Origin: Breviolum minutum Mf 1.05b.01
Lineage: Eukaryota > Sar > Dinophyceae > Suessiales > Symbiodiniaceae
NCBI GenBank assembly: GCA_000507305.1
Contig: DF239843.1
Location: forward strand, 79,067 to 143,066
Direction: 5' to 3'
Length of the DNA: 64,000 nucleotides
The translations under genes were made by a program, and so were the position numbers. The notes beneath the pieces are model-generated. The model did no database searches, was not told where the DNA came from, and saw only the letters and a list, made by a program, of their open reading frames with translations. Below, piece after piece: positions 1 to 11,970 of this stretch. Every line of letters begins with the position of its first letter. Within the stretch, counting starts at the first letter, position 1.

Positions 1-979
1 GTCAAGTTGAGGCTTGATCAGGTTGGATTTCCGCCCATTTTGCACCCCGAAAAACTAACATATGACTGGCCGGAAAATCCACCATTTGAAAACGTATTTC
101 CTGTTGAAAATGGGGATATTCCAGCCTGTCATGTAAGTTTTTCAGGACTGGAAAAATGAGGATTTGTCTACTCTTCCTGAGACTAAAAACCTAGCAGCTC
201 ATGTTCGGTACCTGGTGTAGACACACTATCTTTTGGGATGTCTTCCCTGTAGGTACTATATTCGTCAGGGATGATGAAAAAATCGACATTTGGGGGGATC
301 AAACAATGCAAAAGCCATGGTTATTTTGAGGGATTTGCCCTGAATTAATAGTCTGACATAATTTTTGGTTGTTAATGTAATGACCCCTGTCGGTGTCAGG
401 GCATGATGCACTCCTGGCAATTCTTAGTGACCTTTTGGGATGGTTCAGGGACCCTTTCGAAGGTCAAGCGACCTCCAATTAGGGGATAGAAAGGTCACTT
501 TGAATCACCTGGCTCGAGATGTCTCAGACAATTTATTTTTTCTGAAGATACGACTGTGCATTCCAGTATGACACAACCAGAGGTTCTTTGAGATGAACGA
601 GTCTTGTGGGATGAAACGGTGGTCCACAGTCGTTTATGAGGAAGGGCAATGGATAAGGAAAGTACAACTCAATTTCTTATGAATTAACTGATTGACAATT
701 CTTGATAGCAATTGGATGTAATAGGATAGATCGTTTTTGCTTCCCTTGATAGTACATTGATAGTATAGCTTCTGCTGATCTTATCCAAACAACAAATAAC
801 AGACAACAACACAACAACAGTAGATGTTTCCAATCAATGCATGCTTTAGCGCACACACACACACAATCAGAACACCAGAAAGTGAAAACAAGAAACAAAG
901 AACAAGAGGCCCAAAGTGCCCAAAGTAGAGATTGATTGCTGATGTTTTGGAGAGTCGTCAAGATCGAAGGACGTCTCAG
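1..979. other. left edge, no gene recognised
   Basis: Non-coding by eye. It begins inside an element of the E family (about 41-148). The rest has no readable exon; a short (CA)n run lies at about 852-865. Bases 932-979 are open in the frame of the gene that follows but contain no in-frame ATG, so they could be 5' untranslated sequence or part of an upstream exon. Confidence 0.5.
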
Positions 980-1822
980 ATGATGCAAATGAATATAGTT
1001 TTGCCGAATGGGCATGCTGAACCTCTAACACTTCTACCTTCTTCCAAAGTTCAAGTTGTAAACACAATGGCCCAACGAGCCTTTGGTAAAAAGTACATCA
1101 GACTTATCACTTCCAAGGACCGAGTCCTAGTCGATCCTGAGCAAACCTTAGAAGAAGCAGAGATAGGGGACGGAGAGTGCATTACAGCTCTGGTACTTCA
1201 ACCACAACTGGCAGCAACAAGCAGTGCCTTTGCATTGTGGTGTCACGGAGATAGCAGAATCGTTACCTGGGGAGAGGCACACTCTGGCGGTGACAGTTCG
1301 GTAGTTCGAGATCAGCTCAGCGGTGTGCAGCAGATTCAGGCCGCCAATACAGCCTTTGCCGCTATTCTGGAAGATGGATCCGTGGCTACCTGGGGTCATG
1401 CAGACTTTGGCGGTGACAGTTCGGCAGTTCGAGATCAGCTCAAGGGTGTGCAGCAGATTCAGGCGACAAATAGGGCCTTTGCTGCGATTCTGGAAGATGG
1501 ATCCGTCGTGACCTGGGGTCATGCAGACTTTGGCGGTGACAGTTCAAGAGTTCGAGATCAACTCAAGGGTGTGCAGCAGATTCAGGCCACATTTCGGGCC
1601 TTTGCTGCGATTGTTTCAGATGGATCTGTCGCGACTTGGGGTGATGCACAGCATGGTGGTGACAGTTCGGCAGTTCAAGATCAGCTCAAGGGTGTGCAGC
1701 AGATTCAGGCCACAGGATTTGCCTTTGCTGCGATGCTGGAAGATGGATCCGTCGTGACCTGGGGTTATAGAGACTGTGGCGGTGACAGTCGGGCAGTTGG
1801 AGATCAGCTCAATGGTGCTTAG
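980..1822 (+). CDS. Ubiquitin-like domain plus RCC1/HERC-type repeat protein
   Basis: Single-exon reading frame of 280 residues. The first in-frame ATG is at 980; ATGs at 983 and 989 are equally possible. Residues of about 4-75 form a ubiquitin-like fold (begins MNIVLPNGHAEPLTL). From about residue 85 there are five to six copies of a 50-residue unit with the cores GSVVTWG, GGDSS and VQQIQA, which resemble RCC1 blades. At the DNA level the units are a near-perfect 150-bp tandem. UBL plus RCC1-like proteins are abundant in Symbiodiniaceae, where annotation usually names them HERC-like; no HECT domain is present, so ubiquitin ligase activity cannot be claimed. The last unit stops after QLNGA, which is earlier than a full repeat, so the copy may be truncated at its 3' end. 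The role is probably protein interaction. The domain call is firm; the function is inferred. Confidence 0.85.
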   Translation: MMQMNIVLPNGHAEPLTLLPSSKVQVVNTMAQRAFGKKYIRLITSKDRVLVDPEQTLEEAEIGDGECITALVLQPQLAATSSAFALWCHGDSRIVTWGEAHSGGDSSVVRDQLSGVQQIQAANTAFAAILEDGSVATWGHADFGGDSSAVRDQLKGVQQIQATNRAFAAILEDGSVVTWGHADFGGDSSRVRDQLKGVQQIQATFRAFAAIVSDGSVATWGDAQHGGDSSAVQDQLKGVQQIQATGFAFAAMLEDGSVVTWGYRDCGGDSRAVGDQLNGA

Positions 1823-2333
1823 TCCAGTTGTGTGTGCTGGGTGTTTGGCTGAAAATGGCCAAGTGAGAATCTTTCGGAGAACAAATGCCGGCGCAGCCTC
1901 AACTGGGACACATGGAGCTTGCATAGGTATGAACCATGGATTGAATTTGTGAGGTTTACAAAACATCCAAAAAACGTGTTGTGGGTGATTTCCACTAGCT
2001 ACCTGTAAATTTTTGGTGTCTTCCAATGAAAACAGAAATGCATATATCATGAAATTTCATGAAACATAATCATAGATTTATCAGACCGCTGTTCAATGGT
2101 TTTGGTCGCAAAAAAGTATTGCCTTTCCAGGATTTTTCAACTGCAGTTTTCAACCCAACGGATCTAAACTTTCCAACCTCCAAAGGTGAAACAGTCACGA
2201 AAAAAATCCCATCATCCATCCCGACATTCCGACAGTAGAGGGCTCAATGACTAACCCCACCGGGTGGTTTAAATCCCACGCCGTTGACCGGTGACCCGTT
2301 GACCGTGACCGGTCGGGTGAGCGATTCGCGGCG
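1823..2333. other. spacer downstream of the UBL/RCC1-like gene
   Basis: Contains the probable 3' untranslated region and no exon that I can phase. Short direct repeats of TTGACCG type occur at about 2283-2315. Confidence 0.4.
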
Positions 2334-2434
2334 ATGCATTTCCTGGACGTGAAGACGTTGGAGACGGGGACGTCACGTGATGGAAACGGCCAGGCTGGGG
2401 CGTCGCCAGAGTCCCTTCTGGACTTGCTGCCCAG
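2334..2434 (+). CDS. candidate first coding exon, unidentified
   Basis: ATG at 2334, with an in-frame TGA just upstream, opens a GC-richer frame that begins MHFLDVKTLETG and ends in SLLDLLP. A donor of the form CCCAG|GTTAGG follows at 2435. Base composition changes sharply from the AT-rich surroundings, as expected of an exon. No domain is recognised. The partner exons downstream are not proven; the next plausible one is at 2998. Confidence 0.45.
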
Positions 2435-2786
2435 GTTAGGTGGCCACCTGGAAAGCATTCATTTTTTTTTGGACCAAAAAAGGGAAAAAAACATATGAAA
2501 AAAGCATCAAATCCCAAGGGAAACCAATAGCAGCCGGCCCGTTTGGAGAAGGTTTGGTTTGTTTTTTCTTGCGTCTCTCAATACTACTTGATCAAGAGTG
2601 GCTTAGAATTATATATTTTATACAGTTTGTAGGGTCGAGGTGGCTGATTTTGGGGGGGTAACATGACAGCTTCCGGTACAGTATGTTACTTCTTCATGCT
2701 GTCATGCACAGGCAAAGATTGACCATTGATAAAGCTTGAGCAAAGAAGCCAAGGAGCTGAGTATTCCTTGGCCCATCACTGGCACC

Positions 2787-2935
2787 TAAAAAAGGGCACA
2801 TTGGAAGGGGTTACAGCCTGGAAAATAAGAGGCTTTCACCTAAGAAATGAAATCAATCAATTGAAAAGGAACAGTATCGGTACCAAAACCTCCATTTTTT
2901 GGGCTTCAAAATGTTGATTTTCCAGGGTGTATCAT
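2787..2935. repeat. element related to family F
   Basis: Degenerate copy ending in TTTTCCAGGGTGTA, with the internal text AACCTCCATTTTTTGGGC that also occurs at 39.7 kb. Confidence 0.4.
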
Positions 2936-2997
2936 TGCGGTTCAACGGAATTGTGAGTCGCTGAGTCAATTGAGGCTGTTTGCAATTGCGGCCCAAG

Positions 2998-3113
2998 AGT
3001 ACTCATCGCCATCTAAGAAGGTCGTGTGAAACGACATCCGCAACAGCAACGCCCAGTGCTGCTTCAAAGCAGACTGAGCAGGATGATTTGGAGCTTGAGA
3101 TGAAGCCACAACG
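2998..3113 (+). CDS. candidate internal exon, Ser/Thr/Ala-rich then acidic
   Basis: Frame begins after GCCCAAG and reads through SCETTSATATPSAASKQ to DDLELEMKPQ. A GTACCT donor follows at 3114. The composition is typical of a disordered linker. The acceptor could also lie a few codons later. Confidence 0.4.
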
Positions 3114-3784
3114 GTACCTGGGACCATTTCAAGTGATTAGTCGTTGCTTTCAACTGGGCAGCAAAGGGTTGTCTTAGACAAGATTAATTAGAGATTTTGT
3201 GAAAAAAAAAGGGACCTTCCCCATCAAATCATTCAGATTGGAGCTTCTCACCTTGTGTAAAAGCAATTTGGTGTCCAGACTCCATTTGGGGTTTCTACAC
3301 GTTTTTTTATAAAATCCTTTCAGAGAAACCATGCTCGAACCTCATCCCTACCTTAGAAACACAGAACGGGGGCAGTTTATTAAACATTCTTAAGGTGGTT
3401 TAGTTTGTTAGACATCGATCTGTTGCATTCTACCATCGATATGTTGCATTCTACCGTAAATCTGTCAGCATCTTGGCCTCCCGAAAACATATTCTTCCCT
3501 GGTGAAAGGAGCGATTGGAACTATTCCGGCTGTGTTTTCTTATCCTTGGGAAGCTATTTTGAAGCTAACTATCTCAAAGAATCCTTTATAAAATAGAGAT
3601 TGCATATCACAGGGGGAATTTGGCCCAGAGCAAGCTTACCCATGATTGATCACCAGGGCAAGCATCATTTTTAGGAACCCATGGTTTACTACCAACCTTC
3701 ACCAATAAACTTAGCCGCTTAGCCATCAGCTGAACAAAAACGCCCAGGTGGTCATGTCGAATACAACGTTGGCCTTCATTGGAG

Positions 3785-3868
3785 GTCACGTCTTCGGCAC
3801 TGACAGCTTTGGCTTCTCCAGAACTTCAACGAAATTTGTGTGACATGGCTAGCAACATTACCCATACG
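3785..3868 (+). CDS. candidate internal exon, 28 codons
   Basis: GAG|GTC acceptor and ACG|GTACCT donor enclose exactly 28 codons, phase 0 at both ends. The frame begins VTSSALTALASPELQ and ends in MASNITHT. The peptide is helical in character. No family recognised. Confidence 0.5.
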
Positions 3869-3888
3869 GTACCTCCACGGGACTGGGT

Positions 3889-3978
3889 ATAACTTACCTT
3901 ACCATTTACCTACATGAAAACCATAAAAATCAACCATTCATGTAGGTAAATTTACCAGTCCCATGGATGGTATGGGTT
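3889..3978. repeat. element family C, copy 1
   Basis: Palindromic element with ACCATTTACCTACAT facing ATGTAGGTAAATTTACC and ending in CATGGATGGTATGGG. The family is described at 28567-28657. Confidence 0.6.
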
Positions 3979-4042
3979 AGGAGGGGCTACTTGAGACTGC
4001 TTGGGGTTGAGGGACCAAGGAGCTTAATCCCAAATGCCAAAA

Positions 4043-4157
4043 ACACCCTGGAAGACTAACGGCTGGTTCACCTACAGCCATCACCCATGAAAGGAAAATG
4101 ATCTGAACCAAACCTCCAAGAAATTATGTGAAAAAGCCGTTAATCTTCTGGGGTGTA
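4043..4157. repeat. element family F, copy 1
   Basis: Inverted-repeat element with the ends ACACCCTGGAAGA and TCTTCTGGGGTGTA and the internal core GGAAAATGATCTGAACCAAA. Other copies are at 28347, 41961 (inverted) and, more distant, 39651 and 2787. No coding capacity; a MITE-like non-autonomous transposon is the simplest reading. Confidence 0.6.
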
Positions 4158-4266
4158 CAGTGTACTGACAGTCGGACTTTTCTCATGAAACCAAAAACAG
4201 TCAATTCAGAAGGCTTAACTGTAGCTGCCTTTTGTTGTTGGGGCTGAAGATATTCAACAAATAACT

Positions 4267-4367
4267 ACGTGGTGGTTTCAAGTTTTTTTCGTCTCCACCG
4301 CAAAGTTGGGGAACTGATTAATTTGACGAATATACTTTTCAGATGGGTTGGTTCAACCACCAGCTAG
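4267..4367. repeat. element family A, copy 1
   Basis: About 100 bp with the ends GTGGTGGTTTCAA and TTCAACCACCAGCTAG. See 28874 for the family description. Confidence 0.65.
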
Positions 4368-4760
4368 AATGATATATTCAGACAATTTCGGACATTGAAC
4401 AAAAAGTGTATGGTTCCATCAGAGTTCAACGTTTTGGAGTCGGAGCCATTTTGAGATGCCTCGATGCCTCGGGATGATAAACCTCCCAACTTGCATCTCG
4501 AAAGGTTTGTGAAGGACAGCTACTATATAGTATGTATGGTGATGATTGGTGATGGCAACTCTGACTGCCTTGCATCAACAAAAACACTCCAACTTAGTTG
4601 ATTTCAGGTGGTTGCAAAATGAGGGGGATTTCTGATTTCTTCGCCCATCAAAAAAAAACTAAACCTCGCATTTCAGGTTGGTGAAATCACATGGGAAATA
4701 TCAACATGAATATTAAAGTTGGTGCTGGCAAACGTGATGAAATATTCAGTTTACCTAGAC

Positions 4761-4848
4761 GTTGGTTGGTTGGTTGGTTGGTTGGTTGGTTGGTTGGTTG
4801 GTTGGTTGGTTGGTTGGTTGGTTGGTTGGTTGGTTGGTGGGTTGGTGG
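4761..4848. repeat. (GGTT)n microsatellite
   Basis: About 22 uninterrupted TTGG tetranucleotides. The open frames here on both strands are products of the repeat. Confidence 0.95.
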
Positions 4849-5051
4849 TTTACATTGCTGGTTCACTATCATACTAGTAGAAATCTTTTGTGAAAAGGAT
4901 TCTTACTTGGGGATATGGCTAGAATAGGATTAACCACCAAGCACCTAATTCACTAACCAAGCAACCATTGATAGTCCTTCATGAACCCTGGTTTTGGTGA
5001 CCTGACACAGACACATGTCACATTTTTCACTAAGGTAGCTTTCTCTTGCAG

Positions 5052-5152
5052 ACCTTGACACCTTTCGCAACTCCGGGAATGCATGCGGGGGGATCGGGTG
5101 CCACCATGGCCTTTTGTCCCTTCCCTCTCTGTGGGGGGTTCGGCTTCATGGC
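5052..5152 (+). CDS. candidate exon, Gly/Met/Pro-rich
   Basis: Acceptor TTTCTCTTGCAG|ACC is strong. The frame reads TLTPFATPGMHAGGSGATM and continues Phe/Gly/Pro-rich to about 5152. The donor was not resolved. Composition is close to the exon at 11971, so both could belong to one RNA-binding or scaffold-type gene; that link is a guess. Confidence 0.4.
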
Positions 5153-5871
5153 TGCAAACAGCTCCCCTTGGATTTCTTGGATTCCTTGATTTTGACACCC
5201 CTGGAAGATGCCCACAGTTCGAACCTGAAAAATGGGATGGTTTTAAAAGTTGGAAGATGATTTATGATTTTTTCCTTTCTCCAGGGATTTGTTTTTCCCA
5301 GGTGACCAGCCGGAAAAATCTTCCGGGGTGTAAATTTTCTTCCCAATTTCTACAGATCCCGGGGCACATCTTCTACAGGGCAATTGTATATCAGCCGGTG
5401 AAGTTCGAAGCGGAACCGAGTCGCTGGATCTAGCCGACTGGTAGTAGAAGTTTTGAAAGGAAAGATGTAAAATTGAAGAAGGGGACATTTTCCCGAACAT
5501 TCATTCAAGTACAGTATAACTATGTATGAATGTATATGTATATAGTATATATTAAGAAACTGCCCTTCACCTTTTCTTGTTTCATAGGGCTCTAAACAGA
5601 CCCCCCAACATGAGACCCTGTTCACAACATTCACTCAGTCACCACCAGGTACCCCACTCAGAATTTGCCAAAAAATAATAAGTCGAGTAGTGGGCCCATG
5701 AAATGCCAAAAGCCGTCCCCATGTCCAGAGCAGAATTTCTGGTCCAGAATTTCTGGTCCATTTTTGGTGGATTTTTGGGTACTGATCTAGGGGGGCTCCA
5801 AAACATCGTTATTTACAGCATTTTAGGTGTGAGACCCCCTTCAGTAAATCCTCTCAGATTCACTCTTTTTT

Positions 5872-6017
5872 NNNNNNNNNNNNNNNNNNNNNNNNNNNNN
5901 NNNNNNNNNNNNNNNNNNNNNNNNNNNNNNNNNNNNNNNNNNNNNNNNNNNNNNNNNNNNNNNNNNNNNNNNNNNNNNNNNNNNNNNNNNNNNNNNNNNN
6001 NNNNNNNNNNNNNNNNN
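5872..6017. other. assembly gap (146 N)
   Basis: Run of N. Apparent open frames through it are artefacts. The left flank is TCTTTTTT and the right flank AAAAACAATG. Confidence 0.99.
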
Positions 6018-6060
6018 AAAAACAATGTTATAACACCTTGATAAAAGCAATGTTTGGCTG

Positions 6061-6162
6061 TGAGTAGATCTGAGTAGATCTGAGTAGATTTGAGTGGATT
6101 TGAGTGGATTTGAGTTGATTTGAGTGGATTTGAGTTGATTTGAGTGGATTCGAGTTGATTTG
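6061..6162. repeat. 10-bp minisatellite
   Basis: Ten head-to-tail units of the form TGAGTGGATT. The sixth and tenth bases vary: A at the sixth position in the early units, then G or T. It lies only 43 bp right of the N gap, so repeats may also fill the gap. Confidence 0.9.
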
Positions 6163-7342
6163 AAATTGCATGCTTTTTAGCACTGACATGCTCTGAGAGA
6201 TTATGCTGATGACAGTCTCATCTTGGGGGGTCTGATTAGAGGGCTATGATTGTTGCCAGACATGTTTCTTGCCAGTTTGTGCCAGTCCTTTGTTATGAGA
6301 CAGTCGAGAACCCAGAGAAGTCTTATAGCAACTTTCAATTTTCAGATGTTGGCCTCTTTCATTCTGCATGTTAAGCCTTAAAGTTAAAAGATTAGGTCTT
6401 AGGTTCAAATCCATGGGTGTTTCATGAATAACTAGCGACTTCCGCTGTAGTTGGTTGGAACCGGTTGGGTGGGAACCCCAATTTGTAGGCAAAACTCCCC
6501 AAGGTGATTCATATCCCAAGCCACCAACCTGATTAACCGTTAGCATATCATGCACTTGAACTGGCTGGACTGGCTGCACTTGTTTTTTCCTCCAAGTTTT
6601 TTGGGAACTTCATTTTTTTAATAAGCTTTTACATAAAAAACACAGACAAACCACGGAGAGTTGAACTTTGTGTAGGTTTTCCAAACAAGAACACGCACCT
6701 CTCAACTGGTGATGCGGACACGAAAAAATTTGATTTCCCTCCAGACCTTGATCAAAAAAAAACAGGTTCTGGATTAGAATGTGCACCGCCCTTGCCGGAA
6801 CTTTCGTTGTATCTTGGCATATTCTTGATAGGAGGTTGTTTTTGGTGGGGAAACACCTAAAAAAACGCCTCCCATGGTGGATGGTGAATATGCTGAAGAT
6901 GGAATCCGCAACTCTTATGGAACATGATTTTTGATGGATCTCTCCCCATGATCTTCCTTTAGAAGCACTACCCCCCAAAACGAAAAAGGTTCAGAATTTG
7001 CCAGGAAGGATATGGGGTTTCCAGCCATATAATCAAGATGATCAGAGGGTAGCTGCCTTGTCTTCCTACGGTTTCACCATGTTTCACCTACTGAAACAAC
7101 TCTGTTGGGGTCTCGAACTTAGTACCAACATAGCCATTTGAGGGGGGATGAGATCCTCGAAAATCTATGGGCTGTGTTATTTACTATTCATGATACAGTT
7201 CCAAGAAATCCAAGCGTCCTATATAGATAGTAAAGTTATGTGAAGCTATTTGTTTTTGGTGTTCAGTGGACTTTACCAACTTAAAAATACAGCGACCTTT
7301 GATTCGATTTAATAAAGAACATGTCCAACTCTGACTCCCTAC

Positions 7343-7343
7343 T

Positions 7344-7408
<65 letters not shown>

Positions 7409-7409
7409 G
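7343..7409. repeat. (TTG)n microsatellite
   Basis: About 22 uninterrupted TTG units. The poly-Cys and poly-Asn frames over it are repeat artefacts. Confidence 0.95.
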
Positions 7410-8386
7410 CATCCTTTCACCCGAAAACGTCAGCAAGGCAGGCGTTGCAACGAGGCCTCTTGGTAGCTACCTTTCTTCAAGGTGCGCGTTGGCGAACATT
7501 GGTGGTGGTGTCAAATGCAAAGGAAACAAAACTGTTGAATGACTTACCCCCGCCCCTAGATAAAGGGAAAGTCCAGATTCTGATTGTGGCAACTGAGCTT
7601 CACGACTTTTGGGTTTTCAGACACTGAAGTGGATGTTTTCCAAACTTCCCAGATTTTTACAAAGCAATATGCATTGTACATTTTGGAGCAAAGGTCATGT
7701 TTTAGACTGTCCCAAGATGTCCCCAAAAAAATTATTGTGTGTTCATTGGAGGGGTTGTAGAAATTTAGGAAGTATGCAGTATTCAGGGACCATAGGGGGC
7801 TTATATATTATATAAATTATAGACATAGTCCCTATACATCGTGTATGCTTTATAATATAGAATACATAAATGCTCTAATTCACACGACCTCACTCCAAAA
7901 TGTAGCTGAGAAAGGGAAATTAAACCACAAACACAACCGGTTAATAGGACCATTGGCTGAGTATATGCTGAGGGTACCACAATTTGCTGTTGACAACTAT
8001 CATGCATGGACCCGCAAGGAGAATTTCCTGGTGGAGAAGCAAAGCACTCACGTTTTAGCTGAGATTGTTTGGGCCATAAAACTTATTGAAAAAGGCAACG
8101 TACTCCTTTTCCAACAATCATAGAAGTGGAAAATGGCCTGTTTAGAGACTAACCTCGTTTTCAGAGGGCCCCATTCTCCACTTCCATGCATATGGCAGGG
8201 AAAGTAACCAAAAATCAAGTCTTATTTTGCCAGTCTTACCCAACAGCATGGCCCTCCACATTTTGGAAACTCCAATGAGGTTTTTTTCCCTTGGCTTAAC
8301 TTCACCCTTTCTCCCATAGTGAAGGTAAAAATGGGTGTCTCCAATAGTAGTTTCAACTACAGCCATTTTCCAATTCCATGATTATC

Positions 8387-8440
8387 TAGGTGGTGGTTGA
8401 AGCAACCCATCTGAAAAAATATGCTTGTCAAAATGGATCA
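8387..8440. repeat. element family A, fragment
   Basis: Inverted partial copy that starts CTAGGTGGTGGTTGAAGC and runs into AAAATATGCTTGTCAAA. Confidence 0.5.
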
Positions 8441-9266
8441 TTAGGTAGGGGTGAATATAAAAAATATGACTTCCATGATTAATGATTATGGTTATACCCC
8501 TAATATCCCCCAGTTATAAGTAGGTCACAACCTAACCCACCATTCATCCACTTCCCTTTTTTTGGGATTTATCCAGATGGGTAGTTTTCAGGTTCCTTGG
8601 GACTTCTGAGAATTTGCTTGGGTGATTTCTTCAGTGGCTCCTATACCTTGTTGTTGGCCACTCTTGGTGACTTGGTTTTGGAGGGATCAGTTGAAAATGG
8701 GAAAAAGATCAAGATTTTCATGCGAACATCTAGGGTCATTGGGGGTCATGAACAAGGGATTTCTCCATTAAAAATCTCGGGTAATTGGGGTCATTTTTTA
8801 GGGATTTCGACCTCGAAAAAATCGTGGCATTGGATTGGGGGTTGGTGTCATGGAATGACCCCAATAGTAAGGCATTGCTGGATGTTTTTCAGCCGGTGAT
8901 TCGCTTCATGGCATATGTGAAAAAAATCCCAACGAACACCATGCTGTTGGGGGGGTTCAAGGGAAATCTTTGAACAATTCAACCATGTTTGGCGTGTGTA
9001 TATATATGATGTGTATTCTAGATATCATATTTTCATCATACTCTATTCACTGTATTAGATCTATTCATGTTTATACTGTATTTGCACTGCAAATTTCAGT
9101 TGTAACTTTCTGATACACTCCCCAAAAAACAAACATGGACACCCCAAATCCCCATAGTTTTCCAGGGAAGATTCTCTTCCAAACCATCATTTTTAGGTTT
9201 AACTTCTGTGACTTACATGGCACATGGTCTCAAATTTGGTCCGTAAATTTCCAACTGGTTGGACAG

Positions 9267-9419
9267 TTGGACACCCACCGGAGTTGAGGTTACAACTCCC
9301 GGCATCCGGGGCCATCTTCCGCATGGTTGAAGACCTATGCGCCTTGGATTTCAGACGACCGGCCTGGGAGAACACGTGGATGGCGGAGTTGGCCCGCACT
9401 GCGGTGTTTCAAGATGCAC
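9267..9419 (+). CDS. candidate exon, unidentified
   Basis: Acceptor GGTTGGACAG. The frame includes LPASGAIFRMVEDLCALDF and WMAELARTAVFQDA. A donor of the form GCAC|GTGG lies at 9420. Codon use is GC-rich at third positions, unlike the AT-rich flanks, and the peptide looks like a folded domain. I do not recognise the family. Confidence 0.5.
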
Positions 9420-10921
9420 GTGGATGCATCGTCTTAACTCAACTAAGTCAACTTTGGCACATGAAGATAGTTCACCTACATTTAATAAGTATACAGTATA
9501 CTGTAATGAGTCGAGGTATTTTGTGGGGAAAGCGGGAAAACCCTTCTCCATCCACCTTAGACATTTGGCAGTGATAGCAGATGCTTGTTTTCTACAGATG
9601 ATGTACATTCAGAACTCACAATGATATTTCTACTGGCGAATATGGGGGAAACTCATTCAAAACTTTCTTGCTTAGCTACCCTGAGTTTTTGGAGACTATC
9701 GTCATATATGAGGATCCATCAAAAATTATTCCACAAGATGATGCCCTTAAGAAGTGTGAACACATGCAATTTCTGTATCAGTTTCTGACTTCAAACTTCA
9801 GGATGAATACCAAATACCCAACATGAAGCTGCATCTTTTGGTAGCGTTCCCCTAAAGGGCCGTGCGAGCTCTCCCTTAGTCGGCCATATAGGGAAACAAC
9901 TGTGATGCAACTGGGGGTGAACTTAAAGATGTCCTCAACCTTATAACAGGTGTATCTATCAATGAATGCATCTATATAAATCTAAATGACCGTGTGCCGC
10001 CCCGAAACCAAACGAAAATAAAGAGATACATAAAATAAAACATGTTCTTTCAAACCTTTTTTTGCCAGAAGTCTTAGTGTTCTTCTATATCTTCTACCAA
10101 AGCATTTATCAGAAACCATTTATCTATTTCACTGGAATTCTGCCACCAACCTGCATCAACTTCTACTCAGTGGCCAGGTATTGATCTCTTTTATCAATGG
10201 TACCATGGGCCATATCGACTTAATGCAAAACACCTTGCTGCTCCTGGGTCCGAAAAAAACCCGGGTAAAGTCGGGCACGCAGTTGAGGGTGAAACGGGTT
10301 GTATAGACTACGTTGGTTGGTTGGGTTTTGGCAGAGAATGGTCTACCTGCAAAAACAAAACCCCATGGCAGCGATGGTATTTTTGAGGTTGACCCTTGAG
10401 AAAACATGAAGGCCATCGGATTACTGTATCAACTTTGCCGTAAAAAATGCACGTCCCCAAAGTTTGCCGTAAAAAAGTTGGAAGAAACCAAGAAGATGAT
10501 TGGAGAATCATATGGCAGTGTCTCAAAATTGGCGACCCCAAATAAAGTCCCAGAAAATGGTTCATTTCTAGTAGAAATCCATTGTTTTTTAGTGGCAATT
10601 TTGAGACAATGAGAATTTTGAATGAATATTAGCTGAATCCTATTTTCAATACACATTGGACCAAAAAGTATATGTGCATGGAAGATATGGAAGGGTTGGT
10701 GGAGTTGCACTTGTGGTTTCTCTTACGCAACTTGTGATGAGCTTGTTTCAATCTTGGGAGGCTGACTCACCTCTTTGCAGTAAACGTTGGAATTTTGTGC
10801 TATGTGACTTTTGAGGGATTTTTTGGATGATCAAGAAAACATACATGAATAACAACAAGTATCCAAAATCAAACTGGAACCATCCTGAATATATACAGCA
10901 AAAAGTACAACAGTCCAACAG
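9420..10921. other. 1.5 kb, no supported gene
   Basis: AT-rich; short open frames only. The plus frame at 10406-10612 has no clear acceptor or donor and was not accepted. Confidence 0.45.
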
Positions 10922-11081
10922 TACAACACAATGCAAATGACCATCCCAAACTCGTGGCAGTTCATGGCATCTGAAAGGTTTTTCGGTCGCGTCGCCCCAG
11001 TCGAAAACCACATTTTGTCCGAGGCACAACTTCCCTGCGCTTCAGCTGACATTGCCCGTATCGGTGAACCTCATGCACATG
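10922..11081 (+). CDS. candidate exon, unidentified
   Basis: Acceptor TCCAACAG and donor ATG|GTACCTGG. The frame carries SERFFGRVAPVENHILSEA and then CASADIARIGEPHAH. Coding-like composition; no domain recognised. Confidence 0.45.
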
Positions 11082-11970
11082 GTACCTGGGTGTCCAGTGT
11101 TGGGTGGCTGTTTGTTGGGGTTGGGAGATTTTCGGGATGAAGCTCGCAAATCAACGTTTAGATGGAAGGCAAGATGTGCAAGTGGCATTCGAATGCTAGA
11201 CCTATACTTGAGTATGATAATTAATGTTTTATATAGATGTAATAATCTATCAATCAACAAGGTTGCATGAGTTGCTCTAGTTGTTTTTTTTCCTGCGACA
11301 ACATGTGTTTCTTGTACCGTTACTGGGATATTTCTTGTTCCAAACTGAATGCTGGTATTTCCACAAATCATATCTCAAGTTTGTACTTGGAAAATATTCA
11401 AAATCGAACCCTCGGAAGGATGGGAAGGTACTTGGTGTCTAATGACTACTGGCAATTCTAGTGTAATACGGGTAGCAAACAAGAGGATCAAACCGAAGCA
11501 ACCGCCTTGTTGCTTGCGTTTTTAGCGGAAAAGCTTTGGCCATGCTGTAGAAATAAACTTTTGCAAATTAAGTCCACCACATCTAACCACTTGGATTTTT
11601 CCAAATGATTGGCAACTTGGGAACTGCAAAAAAAAAAAGACCAGGCAGATCTAGGCAGATCATCTTGTAGAATCGAAGCATGTCAGGTGCAATTGATGGT
11701 TCCTGGCTGTTCCTATTGTGGCGCTTATTTCGGCTGGCAGCATTTGAAGGCACAGCGAAAGAGACTTGGGCACTCAATTTTTTGTTTACGTGTCCATGGT
11801 GTGTAATTATGTTTTATTCGGGTGAATCATCAACGACGTCGCGTGACCGAACTCCCGCAGAGGTCTCCACTTCAGGTTGAAATTCACCCACAAAGCTAGT
11901 AAGTCACAAGTCCGTAATGACCTCATGTTCTATTTTTTTTTCGAATACGTTTCGTTGAACAAACGGCCAG

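Larger units (their letters stand above)
5153..9266. other. 4.1 kb with no supported gene
   Basis: Contains an N gap (5872-6017), a 10-bp minisatellite (6061-6162), a (TTG)n run (7343-7409) and a family A fragment (about 8387-8440). Open frames of 60-120 codons occur on both strands but none has a clear splice context or a coding-like composition. Confidence 0.5.

Noticed and set aside
4687..4927. VGWL-repeat and PTNQ-repeat frames
   Set aside because: Translations of the (GGTT)n microsatellite.
5703..6050. Open frames running through the first N gap
   Set aside because: The gap has no sequence; the frames are artefacts.
7184..7542. Poly-Cys and poly-Asn frames
   Set aside because: Products of the (TTG)n microsatellite.
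8125..8380. Possible 250-bp inverted-repeat element (GAAGTGGAAAATGG / CCATTTTCCAATTCC)
   Set aside because: Arms match over only about 14 bp with mismatches, and no second copy was seen.
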